From Gammaproteobacteria bacterium (GTDB lineage Bacteria > Pseudomonadota > Gammaproteobacteria > Steroidobacterales > Woeseiaceae), in the NCBI GenBank assembly GCA_022600955.1, contig JAHZJK010000015.1, positions 1 through 32,845 of the forward strand: a DNA stretch of 32,845 nt. Reading direction: 5' to 3'. Within the stretch, counting starts at the first letter, position 1. The number at the start of each line of letters is the position of its first letter. Positions 1 to 8,852 of the stretch are shown one piece after another. Position numbers and translations under genes: made by a program. The notes under the pieces were generated by a model. The model was not told the DNA's origin, did not search any database, and was given only the letters and a program-made list of their open reading frames with translations.

Positions 1-824
1 ACTTTCTTCTCAATGCCCTCACCAACTTCATAGCGGGTGAATGACACGACGCTCGCACCAGAGCTCTTTAGAAGCTGCCCAACAGTCTGCTTGTCGTCCT
101 TGACGAACGGCTGACCAACGAGCGTAATCTCCTTCAAGAACTTGTTGATGCGCCCGCCGATCATCTTCTCGATGATTTCCGGCGGCTTACCAGACTCCGC
201 GGCCTGCTCTGTGAAAATGCGCTTTTCGGTCTCAAGCGTTTCTGCGGGTACACCGGACTCATCGATACAGGTCGGATTGATTGCAGCGACGTGCATCGCA
301 ATATCCCGCGCGAGATCGCTGTCGCCACCCTCGAGAGCGACGATCGCTCCGATTCGTGCACCGTGTGTGTATGCGCCGATCGGGCCATTGCTTTCAACAA
401 TATCTGCACGTCTTACCGATATGTTTTCGCCAACTTTCTGAACCAGTTCAGTACGCGCCGCTTCAACAGTAGATGCGCCCAACGATACGTCAGCAAGTGC
501 TGCGGCATCAGTGACGCCAGAATCAAGCGCCGCCGCCGCAACTGCATCAGCGAAACTGATGAAGTTTTCGTCTTTCGCAACGAAGTCTGTCTCAGAGTTC
601 ACTTCAGCAATAACGGCCTTGCTGCCGTTTGCCTGGATGACAACACGACCGTCGGCTGCAACCCGTCCAGCCTTTTTATCGGCTTTCGCGGCACCAGCAG
701 TGCGTAGAGCTTCTGCCGCAGCATCGATATCGCCACTGGTTTCAACGAGTGCTTTCTTGCACTCCATCATGCCTGCGCCAGTACGCTCACGGAGTTCCTT
801 GACCATTGATGCAGTGATCGACAT
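1..824 (-). CDS. tsf: Elongation factor Ts (3' end cut by window edge)
   Basis: EF-Ts is the guanine-nucleotide exchange factor that recycles EF-Tu in translation. Reading from the ATG at 822-824 gives a protein beginning MSITASMVKELRERTGAGMM, followed by the family core motif NSETDFVAKDENF. The last visible residues are VGEGIEKK, which align with the end of E. coli EF-Ts (283 aa). 274 codons are present, so probably only about 8-17 residues lie beyond base 1. The start follows the rpsB stop by two bases and has a strong ribosome binding site, so rpsB-tsf is the usual co-transcribed pair. Confidence 0.97.
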   Translation of the reverse strand, partial: MSITASMVKELRERTGAGMMECKKALVETSGDIDAAAEALRTAGAAKADKKAGRVAADGRVVIQANGSKAVIAEVNSETDFVAKDENFISFADAVAAAALDSGVTDAAALADVSLGASTVEAARTELVQKVGENISVRRADIVESNGPIGAYTHGARIGAIVALEGGDSDLARDIAMHVAAINPTCIDESGVPAETLETEKRIFTEQAAESGKPPEIIEKMIGGRINKFLKEITLVGQPFVKDDKQTVGQLLKSSGASVVSFTRYEVGEGIEKK

Positions 825-826
825 GT

Positions 827-1807
827 CTAGTCCTCCTTTGCTTCTGTTTTCGGCTCTGTCTTTGCGTCAGCTTTCTCTTCAGCTTTCGGCTCTTCCTTCG
901 CGTCAGCCTGCTCTTCAGCTTTCGGTTCTGCCTTTGCTTCCGACTTCGTCTCAGCTACCGGCTCTTCTGCCGTCTTGGCTGCTGCCTTTTTCGGAGCTGC
1001 CTTCTTCGTCGCAGTTTTCTTTGCGGTTTTTTTCTTTGCAGGGCGCTTCTTGGCACGCGTCTTTTTGACGTTACCTTCTTCGTCAAGCTCAACGAAATCA
1101 TCTTCGCCAAGCGCAACATCAGGCAACGAAGTCTTGCCATCCAGCACCGAGTCAGCCACCAGTGCCGCATACAACTCGATTGCACGCATAGCGTCATCGT
1201 TACCTGGGATTACGTAGTCAACACCCTGCGGAGAGCAGTTTGTATCGACGACCGCAACCACGGGAATTCCGAGTTTTTTCGCTTCGCGAATCGCAATGTC
1301 TTCGTGGTCAACGTCAACAATAAACAGGACGTCAGGCAATGAGCGCATGTCCTTGATACCGCCAAGGCTGCGCTCGAGCTTTTCCTGCTCACGGCTGAGG
1401 CCAAGCACTTCTTTTTTGGTGAGACCTTCGAAGGTGCCGTCTTCCGCCATCTGTTCTAACGTCGTGAGACGTTTTACAGACTGACGAATGGTCTTGTAGT
1501 TGGTCAGCATTCCGCCGAGCCAGCGTTGGTTGACGAACGGCATCTCGCAACGCCTGGCGTGAGTCTGCACAGCTTCACGAGCCGCACGCTTGGTGCCAAC
1601 AAACAGGACCTTTCCGCCGTCCGCGACAGTACCTTTAATAAAGGCACAGGCTTCGCGAGCAAGCGGCAAGCTCTTTTCGAGGTTAATAATGTGGATCTTG
1701 TTACGTTCGCCAAAGATGTAGGGTGACATCTTGGGGTTCCAGTAACGGGTCTGATGACCAAAATGCACGCCAGCCTCTAGCATCTGGCGCATGGTTACGT
1801 CTGCCAT
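827..1807 (-). CDS. rpsB: 30S ribosomal protein S2 with a long charged C-terminal tail
   Basis: Structural protein of the small ribosomal subunit. Residues 1 to about 225 are a normal S2 ([48 protein letters not shown]). The protein is 326 aa against about 241 in E. coli. The extra part is a basic stretch (about 248-279, rich in KK, AK and PKK like histone H1 tails), then an acidic stretch (281-326) built of 12-residue units close to [12 protein letters not shown]. The ATG at 1805-1807 has GGAG upstream. It is divergent from map and co-transcribed with tsf. The tail is real coding sequence because it stays in frame up to the tsf ribosome binding site. Its role is unknown; RNA binding is an inference from the charge. 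Confidence 0.97.
   Translation of the reverse strand: MADVTMRQMLEAGVHFGHQTRYWNPKMSPYIFGERNKIHIINLEKSLPLAREACAFIKGTVADGGKVLFVGTKRAAREAVQTHARRCEMPFVNQRWLGGMLTNYKTIRQSVKRLTTLEQMAEDGTFEGLTKKEVLGLSREQEKLERSLGGIKDMRSLPDVLFIVDVDHEDIAIREAKKLGIPVVAVVDTNCSPQGVDYVIPGNDDAMRAIELYAALVADSVLDGKTSLPDVALGEDDFVELDEEGNVKKTRAKKRPAKKKTAKKTATKKAAPKKAAAKTAEEPVAETKSEAKAEPKAEEQADAKEEPKAEEKADAKTEPKTEAKED
832..837 (-). promoter_or_regulatory. Strong tsf ribosome binding site inside the rpsB 3' end
   Basis: The minus strand reads AAGGAGGACTAGACATG. A full AGGAGG lies 7 bases before the tsf ATG and within the last codons of rpsB, next to its TAG stop. This fixes the tsf start and suggests independent strong initiation as well as coupling. 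Confidence 0.85.
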
Positions 1808-1907
1808 ATCGATTTCTCCGGGTTAGGCCTCCGCATACCCCATCTCACAACCCCTTTTTTAGTGGGGCACCCAGCAAGACGTGACGGTATACGTGTGAAG
1901 TTAAGCT

Positions 1908-1960
1908 CCCAGTTGTAACTGGGGCGCGCGCTTTATACCATAGCCGGCCGCGCCCAACAA
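1908..1960 (-). promoter_or_regulatory. Extended -10 promoter of rpsB-tsf with a palindrome at the transcript start
   Basis: On the minus strand, TTGTTG (1955-1960) lies 17 bases before TATAAA (1932-1937). The -10 is preceded by TGG, giving the extended -10 form TGnTATAAA. Just downstream, 1908-1923 is the palindrome CCCAGTT-GT-AACTGGG, which would sit at the 5' end of the transcript. The rest of the leader (1808-1907) contains G- and C-rich runs that could pair. In Gammaproteobacteria the rpsB leader is a known site of S2 autoregulation, but I could not match the known motif base by base. Confidence 0.6.
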
Positions 1961-2000
1961 CGCGGAACGCGAAGAATTTTACGACCATCAAATTAATTTT

Positions 2001-2046
2001 CCAGTCCGTACAACTTTGGACTGGTCGGAGAGCGGGCGCAGCGCCC
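2001..2046 (+). promoter_or_regulatory. Two hairpins in front of map
   Basis: CCAGTCC (2001-2007) pairs with GGACTGG (2018-2024) across a 10-base loop. GGGCGC (2034-2039) pairs with GCGCCC (2041-2046) around a single A. Both lie within 55 bases of the map ATG, and no good Shine-Dalgarno sequence is visible closer in. They may affect map translation; no clear map promoter was identified. The rest of the rpsB-map gap shows nothing further that I recognise. Confidence 0.35.
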
Positions 2047-2055
2047 AAAAACAAC

Positions 2056-2823
2056 ATGCCAGTAACGATAAAAACGGCCGAGCAGCAAGACAAAATGCGT
2101 GTCGCAGGGCGACTTGCAGCTGATGTCCTCGATATGATCGGAGATTATGTCAAACCCGGCATCACAACGGGTGAACTTGACCGCATCTGCCACGAGTACA
2201 TCACCGGTGTTCAGAACGCGATCCCGGCGCCACTTAACTACAAAGGCTTTCCCAAATCGATCTGTACCTCCGTGAACCACGTGGTCTGCCACGGTATTCC
2301 CGGTGACAAGAAGCTCAAGGCGGGTGATGCCGTCAATATAGACGTGACCGTAATCAAGGACGGTTTTCATGGCGATACCAGTCGCATGTACTTCGCGGGG
2401 AAGCCCAATGTGCTGGCCGAGCGGCTGGCAAACATCGCGTTTGAGAGCATGTGGCTAGGCATTGAGGAGCTTGCGCCTGGCAAGCACTTGGGCGACGTCG
2501 GCGAAGCGGTGCAGAAACACGTCGAGAAAAACCGTTTCTCGGTCGTGCGCGAGTATTGTGGCCACGGCATAGGTGAGGTATTTCACGAAGATCCACAAGT
2601 GCTGCACTACGGCAAGCGTGGCACCGGTATGGAACTTCGTGAAGGAATGACGCTTACTGTCGAGCCGATGGTCAATGCGGGCAGAGCTAACGTCAGGTTG
2701 CTGCCCGATGGCTGGACCGTGGTGACCAAAGACCACAAACTCTCGGCGCAATGGGAACACACCTGCCTCATCACGGCCGATGGCTTCGAAGTCATGACCC
2801 TGAGCGCGAACGATCGTAAATAA
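2056..2823 (+). CDS. map: Methionine aminopeptidase, type I
   Basis: Cytosolic metalloenzyme that removes the initiator methionine from new proteins. It is 255 aa (E. coli 264). The five metal ligands are visible: D96 and D107 (NIDVTVIKDGFHGDTSRM), H170 (CGHGIGEVFHEDP), E203 (TVEPMVN) and E234 (QWEHTCLIT). H79 of the VCHG motif is the usual substrate-side histidine. There is no N-terminal zinc-finger extension, so this is class Ia. It is the first gene of a plus-strand run with glnD only 4 bases downstream, and is divergent from rpsB, a conserved gammaproteobacterial order. Confidence 0.97.
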   Translation: MPVTIKTAEQQDKMRVAGRLAADVLDMIGDYVKPGITTGELDRICHEYITGVQNAIPAPLNYKGFPKSICTSVNHVVCHGIPGDKKLKAGDAVNIDVTVIKDGFHGDTSRMYFAGKPNVLAERLANIAFESMWLGIEELAPGKHLGDVGEAVQKHVEKNRFSVVREYCGHGIGEVFHEDPQVLHYGKRGTGMELREGMTLTVEPMVNAGRANVRLLPDGWTVVTKDHKLSAQWEHTCLITADGFEVMTLSANDRK

Positions 2824-2827
2824 ATCA

Positions 2828-5413
2828 ATGGATTACAAAGCCTATCGCGATGATTTGGCGGCTTCTGGCGAGAAACTAAAAGAGCGTTTCGCTGCCGGCA
2901 ATTCCATCATTGAATTGGTACATGCGAGGGCGAAGACAGTCGATGAGCTGTTGGTGCGGCTTTGGGACAGCCATGTCGATGACTGTGGCGCAGCATTGCT
3001 GGCTGTTGGCGGCTATGGCCGCGGCGAATTGCACCCCTACTCCGATATCGACATATTGCTGCTGCTTCCGGGCGACCTGCCGGACCTCGCCGAACAGCAG
3101 TTGTCGGCATTTGTCACTTCGTTGTGGGACATCGGCCTGGAGATCGGCCATAGCGTTCGTAATGTAGCGCAGTGCGTCGAAGAGGCTGGCACAGACCTCT
3201 CGATCGCGACGACACTGATGGAAGCCCGCTTGCTTACCGGCCCGGAAGACCTTTTTGTTGCAATGCTCGAGGCAACTGCGCCGGATCGCATCTGGGCTTC
3301 TGAGCAATTCTTTGAAGAAAAGCGCAAGGAGCAGATCAGCAGGCACCATCGCTACCACGACACTGCCTACAACCTCGAACCGAATGTTAAGAGTAGCCCC
3401 GGGGGCTTGCGCGATATCCAGATGATTGGCTGGGTCGCGAAACGCCATTTTGGCGCGGCGATCCTGGCAGAACTGGTCGATCACAAGTTCCTGACGCCGG
3501 GTCAACTGCAACGCCTGGAAGATGGCCAGGCATTTCTCTGGCGTGTGCGTTTCGCGTTGCATATTCTGACCGGCAGACGGGAAGACAGGCTGCTGTTCGA
3601 TCACCAGCGCAACCTTGCTGAGATGCTTGGCTACGAGGATGCGAGTTATACACTCGCAGTCGAGCAGTTAATGCAGCGCTACTACCGCACCGTTATGGAG
3701 CTCAGCCGACTCAACGAAATGCTGCTGCAGCAATTTGAGGAAGCCATCCTCATGAACCCTGACGCGCCCGCTGAGCCCCTCAACGAGCGTTTCCAGGTCA
3801 AGAACGGTTACCTGCAGATTCGCCATGAACGCATATTCGCCGAGACCCCTTCCGCACTGCTCGAGGTGTTTCTGTTATTGCAGCAGCACTCAGATCTACG
3901 CGGAGTGAGCGCGTGGACTGTCGGTTCGATCAAACGCAATTTGCATCTCATCGACGACGAGTTCCGACAGAACCCACGCAACCACAGGCTGTTCCTTGAA
4001 ATCTTGCGCGCGCCCGAAGGCGTAACTCATGAACTGCGGCGCATGAATCTGTACGGCGTACTTGGACTGTACATTCCATCCTTCGGTCGCATTGTCGGAC
4101 GTATGCAATATGATTTGTTTCACGCGTATACGGTTGATGAGCACACATTGTTCGTTGTCAGCAACCTGCGTCGGTTTGCGTTGCAGCGCTACGATCATGA
4201 GTTCCCGCATTGCAGTGAAATCATGCAATCGCTGGAATCACCTGAGATCGTATACCTCGGCGGCCTGTTCCACGACATTGCAAAAGGCCGTGGCGGAGAT
4301 CATTCCGAGTTGGGCGCCGTCGACGCGGAATCGTTCTGTCTTGAACACGGCCTTACAACCTATGAAGCCCGGACCGTGGCCTGGCTGGTGCGCAATCACC
4401 TGATTTTCTCAACAACGGCGCAGAAGATGGACCTGGGCGATCCCGACGTCATCAATGAGTTTGCGGAAAAGGTAGGCGATCTTCTGCATCTCGACAATTT
4501 GTATGTCCTGACGATTGCCGACGTGCGCGGCACGGACCCAAAACTCTGGAACTCCTGGAAGTCGCAGCTGTTTCGCGACCTGTATGAGTTAACCAAGCGC
4601 GCGCTGCGCCGTGGACTTGAAAACCCCATAGAGAGCGAACAACTCATCCTGGAGAAGCAGGGAAAAGCCCGCATGTACCTGCAAAATGCCGGTATCGAAA
4701 AGGCTGCAACGGACAAGATCTGGAGCCTGTTTCACGATAGTTATTTTCTGCGCTACCGCAGTTCCGAGATTGCCTGGCATACAGAATGGCTGACGAACTC
4801 GGATGTAGACGACACACCCGGACTTGTCGACGTAAGGCGTCGACGCACAGGTGACGGAGTCGAAGCGGTATTGTATACGCCTTGCGTTAAACGCACCTTC
4901 GCGCAAGCGACTGCCGTACTCGACGAACTCGGCATGACGATCATGGACGCCAGAATCGTGCCACTCGAAAACGGCTACAGTATTGATACATACGTATTCA
5001 TGGAATCCGATGAGCGCGTCGTAATAGATGACTCACGCATGCAAAAAGTTCGCCGTTCACTTGATCGTGTTTTGGCTACGGATGACGATCGGGTTACAGC
5101 GGTGACACGAGCAGTTACGCGTCAGGCACGAATGTTTACAACACCTACACGAGTCGATTTCAGTCGCAGTTCATCCGCAGATCAGGACCTGCTCGAGCTG
5201 GTCGCAGCCGATCGCCCGGGACTCCTGAGCCTTGTGGGCCAAGTGTTTATCGAACAGGGCATCAACATCACGTCTGCGAAAATAATGACGATTGGCGAGC
5301 GCGCTGAAGATGTGTTTTATATCAACAGCGAGTCGGGCACGTCGCTTGATGGATCCGCTCTCGAAAAATTGCGCGATGCGCTGCACGAGAAACTCGATAC
5401 CCCCACAGACTGA
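2828..5413 (+). CDS. glnD: Bifunctional PII uridylyltransferase / uridylyl-removing enzyme
   Basis: Nitrogen sensor that uridylylates PII proteins when glutamine is low and removes UMP when it is high. It is 861 aa (E. coli 890). The nucleotidyltransferase motif GGYGRGELHPYSDID spans 61-75. The HD hydrolase motif GLFHDIAKGRGGDHSE has H482/D483. Two ACT glutamine-sensing domains follow, at about 690-760 and 787-861 (second begins LLELVAADRPGLLSLVGQ). Both catalytic centres look intact. The ATG lies 4 bases after the map stop, with a poor ribosome binding site, which suggests translational coupling. The next gene is dapD, as in E. coli. Confidence 0.97.
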   Translation: MDYKAYRDDLAASGEKLKERFAAGNSIIELVHARAKTVDELLVRLWDSHVDDCGAALLAVGGYGRGELHPYSDIDILLLLPGDLPDLAEQQLSAFVTSLWDIGLEIGHSVRNVAQCVEEAGTDLSIATTLMEARLLTGPEDLFVAMLEATAPDRIWASEQFFEEKRKEQISRHHRYHDTAYNLEPNVKSSPGGLRDIQMIGWVAKRHFGAAILAELVDHKFLTPGQLQRLEDGQAFLWRVRFALHILTGRREDRLLFDHQRNLAEMLGYEDASYTLAVEQLMQRYYRTVMELSRLNEMLLQQFEEAILMNPDAPAEPLNERFQVKNGYLQIRHERIFAETPSALLEVFLLLQQHSDLRGVSAWTVGSIKRNLHLIDDEFRQNPRNHRLFLEILRAPEGVTHELRRMNLYGVLGLYIPSFGRIVGRMQYDLFHAYTVDEHTLFVVSNLRRFALQRYDHEFPHCSEIMQSLESPEIVYLGGLFHDIAKGRGGDHSELGAVDAESFCLEHGLTTYEARTVAWLVRNHLIFSTTAQKMDLGDPDVINEFAEKVGDLLHLDNLYVLTIADVRGTDPKLWNSWKSQLFRDLYELTKRALRRGLENPIESEQLILEKQGKARMYLQNAGIEKAATDKIWSLFHDSYFLRYRSSEIAWHTEWLTNSDVDDTPGLVDVRRRRTGDGVEAVLYTPCVKRTFAQATAVLDELGMTIMDARIVPLENGYSIDTYVFMESDERVVIDDSRMQKVRRSLDRVLATDDDRVTAVTRAVTRQARMFTTPTRVDFSRSSSADQDLLELVAADRPGLLSLVGQVFIEQGINITSAKIMTIGERAEDVFYINSESGTSLDGSALEKLRDALHEKLDTPTD

Positions 5414-5428
5414 GACTGGAAGACAACG

Positions 5429-6247
5429 ATGCAAGACCTTGAAACGATTATTGAGGAAGCTTTTGAGAACCGCGCCAGCGGATTTGCTGATCGGCAGCAG
5501 ATCGAGGACGCCGTTCAGCAATCAATTGCCCTGCTCGACTCGGGGCAGGCGCGCGTCGCGGAACATCGCAATGGCGACTGGCACGTGAACCAGTGGCTGA
5601 AGAAAGCCGTTCTGTTGAGTTTCGCATTGCGCGACAACGAGGTGATCGAAAGTGGTCACACGCGTTTTTTCGACAAAGTACCAATGAAGTATGCAGACTA
5701 CACGCAGGAACAGTTTGCCAGTGACGGCGTACGCGTTGTCCCGGATGCGATTGTGCGCCGCGGTGCCTATGTCGCGCCGGACGTTGTACTGATGCCGAGC
5801 TATACCAATATTGGTGCCTACGTTGACAGCGGCACAATGGTTGATACCTGGGCCACAGTTGGCAGTTGCGCACAAATCGGCAAGAATGTTCACCTCTCCG
5901 GCGGCGTAGGAATTGGCGGCGTTTTGGAGCCGATTCAAGCTGGCCCGACGATTATCGAAGATGATTGTTTTATTGGCGCACGCTCCGAGGTCGTCGAAGG
6001 CGTCATCATTGAACGAGGCTCGGTCATTTCGATGGGCGTGTATCTTGGCCAAAGTACCCGCATCTATAACCGCGAAACTGAGCAGATTACATATGGACGA
6101 ATTCCTGCGGGTTCCGTCGTGGTAGCAGGCAATCTGCCATCCACTGACGGCAAGTACTCATTGTATTGCGCCGTAATAGTGAAGCAAGTTGACGCAAAGA
6201 CCCGCTCGAAAACCGGATTAAACGATCTACTACGAAACCTGGACTAA
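5429..6247 (+). CDS. dapD: 2,3,4,5-tetrahydropyridine-2,6-dicarboxylate N-succinyltransferase
   Basis: Transfers succinyl from succinyl-CoA to tetrahydrodipicolinate in the succinylase route to diaminopimelate and lysine. It is 272 aa (E. coli 274). It begins [17 protein letters not shown], has an N-terminal helical part, then a left-handed beta-helix of hexapeptide repeats (about 105-235; [46 protein letters not shown]). GGAAG lies upstream of the ATG, 15 bases after glnD. The partner desuccinylase DapE is encoded further on at 11470, beyond the pst block. Confidence 0.97.
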   Translation: MQDLETIIEEAFENRASGFADRQQIEDAVQQSIALLDSGQARVAEHRNGDWHVNQWLKKAVLLSFALRDNEVIESGHTRFFDKVPMKYADYTQEQFASDGVRVVPDAIVRRGAYVAPDVVLMPSYTNIGAYVDSGTMVDTWATVGSCAQIGKNVHLSGGVGIGGVLEPIQAGPTIIEDDCFIGARSEVVEGVIIERGSVISMGVYLGQSTRIYNRETEQITYGRIPAGSVVVAGNLPSTDGKYSLYCAVIVKQVDAKTRSKTGLNDLLRNLD

Positions 6248-6253
6248 ACCTTC

Positions 6254-6607
6254 ATGCTGACAGTTTATGGAATAAAGAGCTGCGACACTTGTCGGAAAGC
6301 ACGCAAGTACTTCGCCGAGAATGACATCGAGTTTACGTTTCACGACGTTCGCGACGACGGTCTCGACATACAAATGCTGGAACGGTGGTCGGTTCGCGTT
6401 GACTGGCTGCAACTGCTCAATAAGAAAAGCCTTACCTGGCGCAAAATACCCGAAGTGGACCGCAATGATATGAGCAAGGAAAAGGCGTTTTCGCTCATGA
6501 TCGAAAACCCGACACTCGTAAAACGCCCCGTCCTCGAGTCGTCGCAATTCATGGCAGTCGGTTTTTCGGAAAAACGTTTCAGCGATTTCCTGAAAAAGTC
6601 TGCTTAG
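6254..6607 (+). CDS. yffB: ArsC/Spx-family protein, YffB type
   Basis: Small thioredoxin-fold protein of the ArsC/Spx family, 117 aa. It closely resembles E. coli YffB (YGIK.CDT...A, then W..LLN....TWRK, and KRP.L). Redox-active cysteines C10 and C13 (KSCDTCRKA) form a CxxC pair, where E. coli YffB has a single cysteine here. It lacks the arsenate-reductase RxxP signature context, so arsenate reduction is unlikely; a thiol-related role is inferred. E. coli yffB is directly followed by dapE; here dapE is displaced by about 5 kb. Its TAG stop overlaps the pstB stop on the other strand. Confidence 0.85.
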   Translation: MLTVYGIKSCDTCRKARKYFAENDIEFTFHDVRDDGLDIQMLERWSVRVDWLQLLNKKSLTWRKIPEVDRNDMSKEKAFSLMIENPTLVKRPVLESSQFMAVGFSEKRFSDFLKKSA

Positions 6608-7536
6608 CCAATTCGGCCGGTGATGTAGTCTTCGGTCAATTTATGTCGCGGGTTGGTGAATACCCTGTCCGTGTCGTCCACTTCGACCAGATGACCAAGG
6701 TGGAAATAGGCAACCCTCCGCGACACCCTTGCCGCCTGCTGCATTGAATGCGTAACGATAACAATCGCATAGTCTTCGCAAAGTTCGTCCATGAGGTCTT
6801 CGATTCTCGCGGTCGCAATTGGATCCAGTGCAGAACACGGCTCGTCCATGAGAATCACTTCCGGGTTTACGGCAATCGTGCGCGCAATACACAGACGTTG
6901 TTGTTGCCCACCAGACAGGCTGGTGCCTGGATCTTCAAGGCGATCTTTCACCTCTTTCAGTAACCCAGCGCGCTCGAGGCTCGTATGCACGATGCTGTCG
7001 AGCTCTGCACGATCAACCGCCAGACCGTGAATTCGAGGGCCATAAGCGACATTGTCGTAGATGCTCTTGGGAAACGGGTTAGGTTTCTGGAAAACCATGC
7101 CAACCCGTGCCCTTAACGCGACCGGATCCTGCGCCTTACGATTGATGTCTTCACCGTCCAGCGTGATCATGCCAGTCACACGAGCGGTGTCGATGGAGTC
7201 GTTCATGCGATTCAGGCAACGCAAGAATGTCGATTTGCCGCACCCGGACGGCCCGATCAACGCAACTACCTGTTTCTTGCCGATCTCAAGGCTCACGTCC
7301 CGAATGGCGTGATTATCCCCATAATAGACATTCACGTTCTCGGCCACCATGAACGGATTTTCGGCCCGTACGTTGCCGACAGTCTCGCCACCTACGTCCG
7401 TTGCCTGCTCGGTGAACTCCGGCAAGGCAACCTGCAGCCTGTGCTGCGTCGATTGCTCTAAGGAATTCACTTCAACAACTGGTGAAGTCGAGTCTTGTTT
7501 TTCTGTGGGATTATCAGTCATAACTACAATATTCAT
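6604..7536 (-). CDS. pstB: Phosphate ABC transporter ATP-binding protein
   Basis: ATPase of the high-affinity phosphate importer PstSCAB, at the inner face of the cytoplasmic membrane. Walker [11 protein letters not shown]-loop VFQKPNPFP, signature LSGGQQQR and Walker B VILMDEP are all present, followed by THSM. It is 310 aa against 257 in E. coli; the first ~60 residues are an acidic, low-similarity extension before the usual beginning at [12 protein letters not shown]. The first ATG is preferred because GAGG lies 8 bases upstream; an ATG five codons later is possible. It is the last gene of the pst run. Confidence 0.96.
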   Translation of the reverse strand: MNIVVMTDNPTEKQDSTSPVVEVNSLEQSTQHRLQVALPEFTEQATDVGGETVGNVRAENPFMVAENVNVYYGDNHAIRDVSLEIGKKQVVALIGPSGCGKSTFLRCLNRMNDSIDTARVTGMITLDGEDINRKAQDPVALRARVGMVFQKPNPFPKSIYDNVAYGPRIHGLAVDRAELDSIVHTSLERAGLLKEVKDRLEDPGTSLSGGQQQRLCIARTIAVNPEVILMDEPCSALDPIATARIEDLMDELCEDYAIVIVTHSMQQAARVSRRVAYFHLGHLVEVDDTDRVFTNPRHKLTEDYITGRIG

Positions 7537-7564
7537 TCAGGATACCTCGCGGCGACGGCCGCGG

Positions 7565-8845
7565 TTACCATTTTCGCTCCATACGTCTACGGAGAATAAC
7601 CGCTGCCAGATTCATCAGCAGCAGAAAAGCGAGCAACACAATGATTGCTGCAGATGTACGTTCAGCAAAGGCCCGTTCCGGGCTATCCGCCCACAGATAG
7701 ATCTGCACAGGCAGTGCACTGGCCGGATCCGTGAAACTCGTCGGCACATCGACGATAAACGCCACCATGCCAATCATTAGCAAGGGCGCCGACTCACCAA
7801 GTGCACGGCTCATTCCGATGATCGTCCCTGTCAGCATCCCGGGCATTGCAAGCGGCATTACATGATGAAACACGACCTGCATCTGTGATGCACCCAGACC
7901 GAGCGCGGCTTCTCTTATGGACGGCGGTACAGCTTTGATCGCAGCACGCGACGCAATAATAATCACCGGCAGTGTCAGCAGCGTCAGAACCAGACCACCA
8001 ACCAGCGGCGCTGAGCGTGGCAGTGACATCCAGTTAATAAAAACTGCGAGCCCTAGCAGACCGAATACAATCGAAGGCACGGCAGCCAGGTTGTTGATGT
8101 TGACTTCGATCAGGTCGGACCAGCGATTTTTCGGCGCGAACTCCTCCAGATAGATGGCTGCAGCCACTCCGATAGGGAACGACAATGAAATTGTTACCAG
8201 AAGCATGAACAGCGAACCCATCATTGCACCCTTGATGCCCGCGAGCTCCGGTTCGCGCGAATCGCCGTTGGTAAACAGTGCCATATTGAAGCGCGACTCA
8301 AGATCACCGGCCTCATCCAGAGAACGAATCCAGGCAATCTGCCGATCCGATAGTGGCCTCAGGGTTTCGTCAATAGTCGCGTCAATATTGCCCTTCATCA
8401 ACATGTCAACGTTGGAGGCAGCAGGCACCCAGAATGTCTGCGTGGTGCCAAGTGTGTGCGGATTGGCCTTTAGAAAGTCGCGAACCTGATAGCCAGCGCC
8501 TGCGCTCAGCAACCGGTACATCTCTCGCCTCTGGCTGCGTCCCGAAGCGTCCGGCAATTTGTCTCGCAAGGCGGCCCGCGTGAGCCCGTCGAAATCGGCA
8601 TAAACCAGATCGAGTTCACCGCCAGGCGCAATAATGTCAGCAGACAATTCCACCTCCAGTTTCATAAATGTCTGCTTGAACGCGGACGCGCCATTGCCGA
8701 TGAGTGTGGCGAAAAACACCGCCAGAAAAAGTATACCGACGCCGGTCGCGAACATGCCAAGAGTGCGAAACACGAACTCCTTGCGGCGGCGGCGACCAAG
8801 ACCTGCCGCTACTTTTTCTGCTGTGGAATGTGTATCGCTCATCAT
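7565..8845 (-). CDS. pstA: Phosphate ABC transporter permease PstA (long form)
   Basis: Inner-membrane permease subunit of the phosphate importer, about 426 aa. One transmembrane helix (FRTLGMFATGVGILFLAVFFATLIG) is followed by a periplasmic insert of roughly 150 residues, as in the long PstA type seen in Pseudomonas. The core permease domain then follows, with the coupling-loop motif EAALGLGASQMQVVFHHVMPLAMPG. A longer reading from a TTG at 8884 would overlap pstC by 32 bases. The ATGATG at 8840-8845 with AGAGG just upstream, right after the pstC stop, is the better start; which of the two ATGs is used is unclear. Confidence 0.93.
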   Translation of the reverse strand: MMSDTHSTAEKVAAGLGRRRRKEFVFRTLGMFATGVGILFLAVFFATLIGNGASAFKQTFMKLEVELSADIIAPGGELDLVYADFDGLTRAALRDKLPDASGRSQRREMYRLLSAGAGYQVRDFLKANPHTLGTTQTFWVPAASNVDMLMKGNIDATIDETLRPLSDRQIAWIRSLDEAGDLESRFNMALFTNGDSREPELAGIKGAMMGSLFMLLVTISLSFPIGVAAAIYLEEFAPKNRWSDLIEVNINNLAAVPSIVFGLLGLAVFINWMSLPRSAPLVGGLVLTLLTLPVIIIASRAAIKAVPPSIREAALGLGASQMQVVFHHVMPLAMPGMLTGTIIGMSRALGESAPLLMIGMVAFIVDVPTSFTDPASALPVQIYLWADSPERAFAERTSAAIIVLLAFLLLMNLAAVILRRRMERKW

Positions 8846-8852
8846 CCTCTGC

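Noticed and set aside
833..940. Short tandem repeats as a possible CRISPR or satellite
   Set aside because: They are in-frame repeats encoding the acidic S2 tail, with no spacers.
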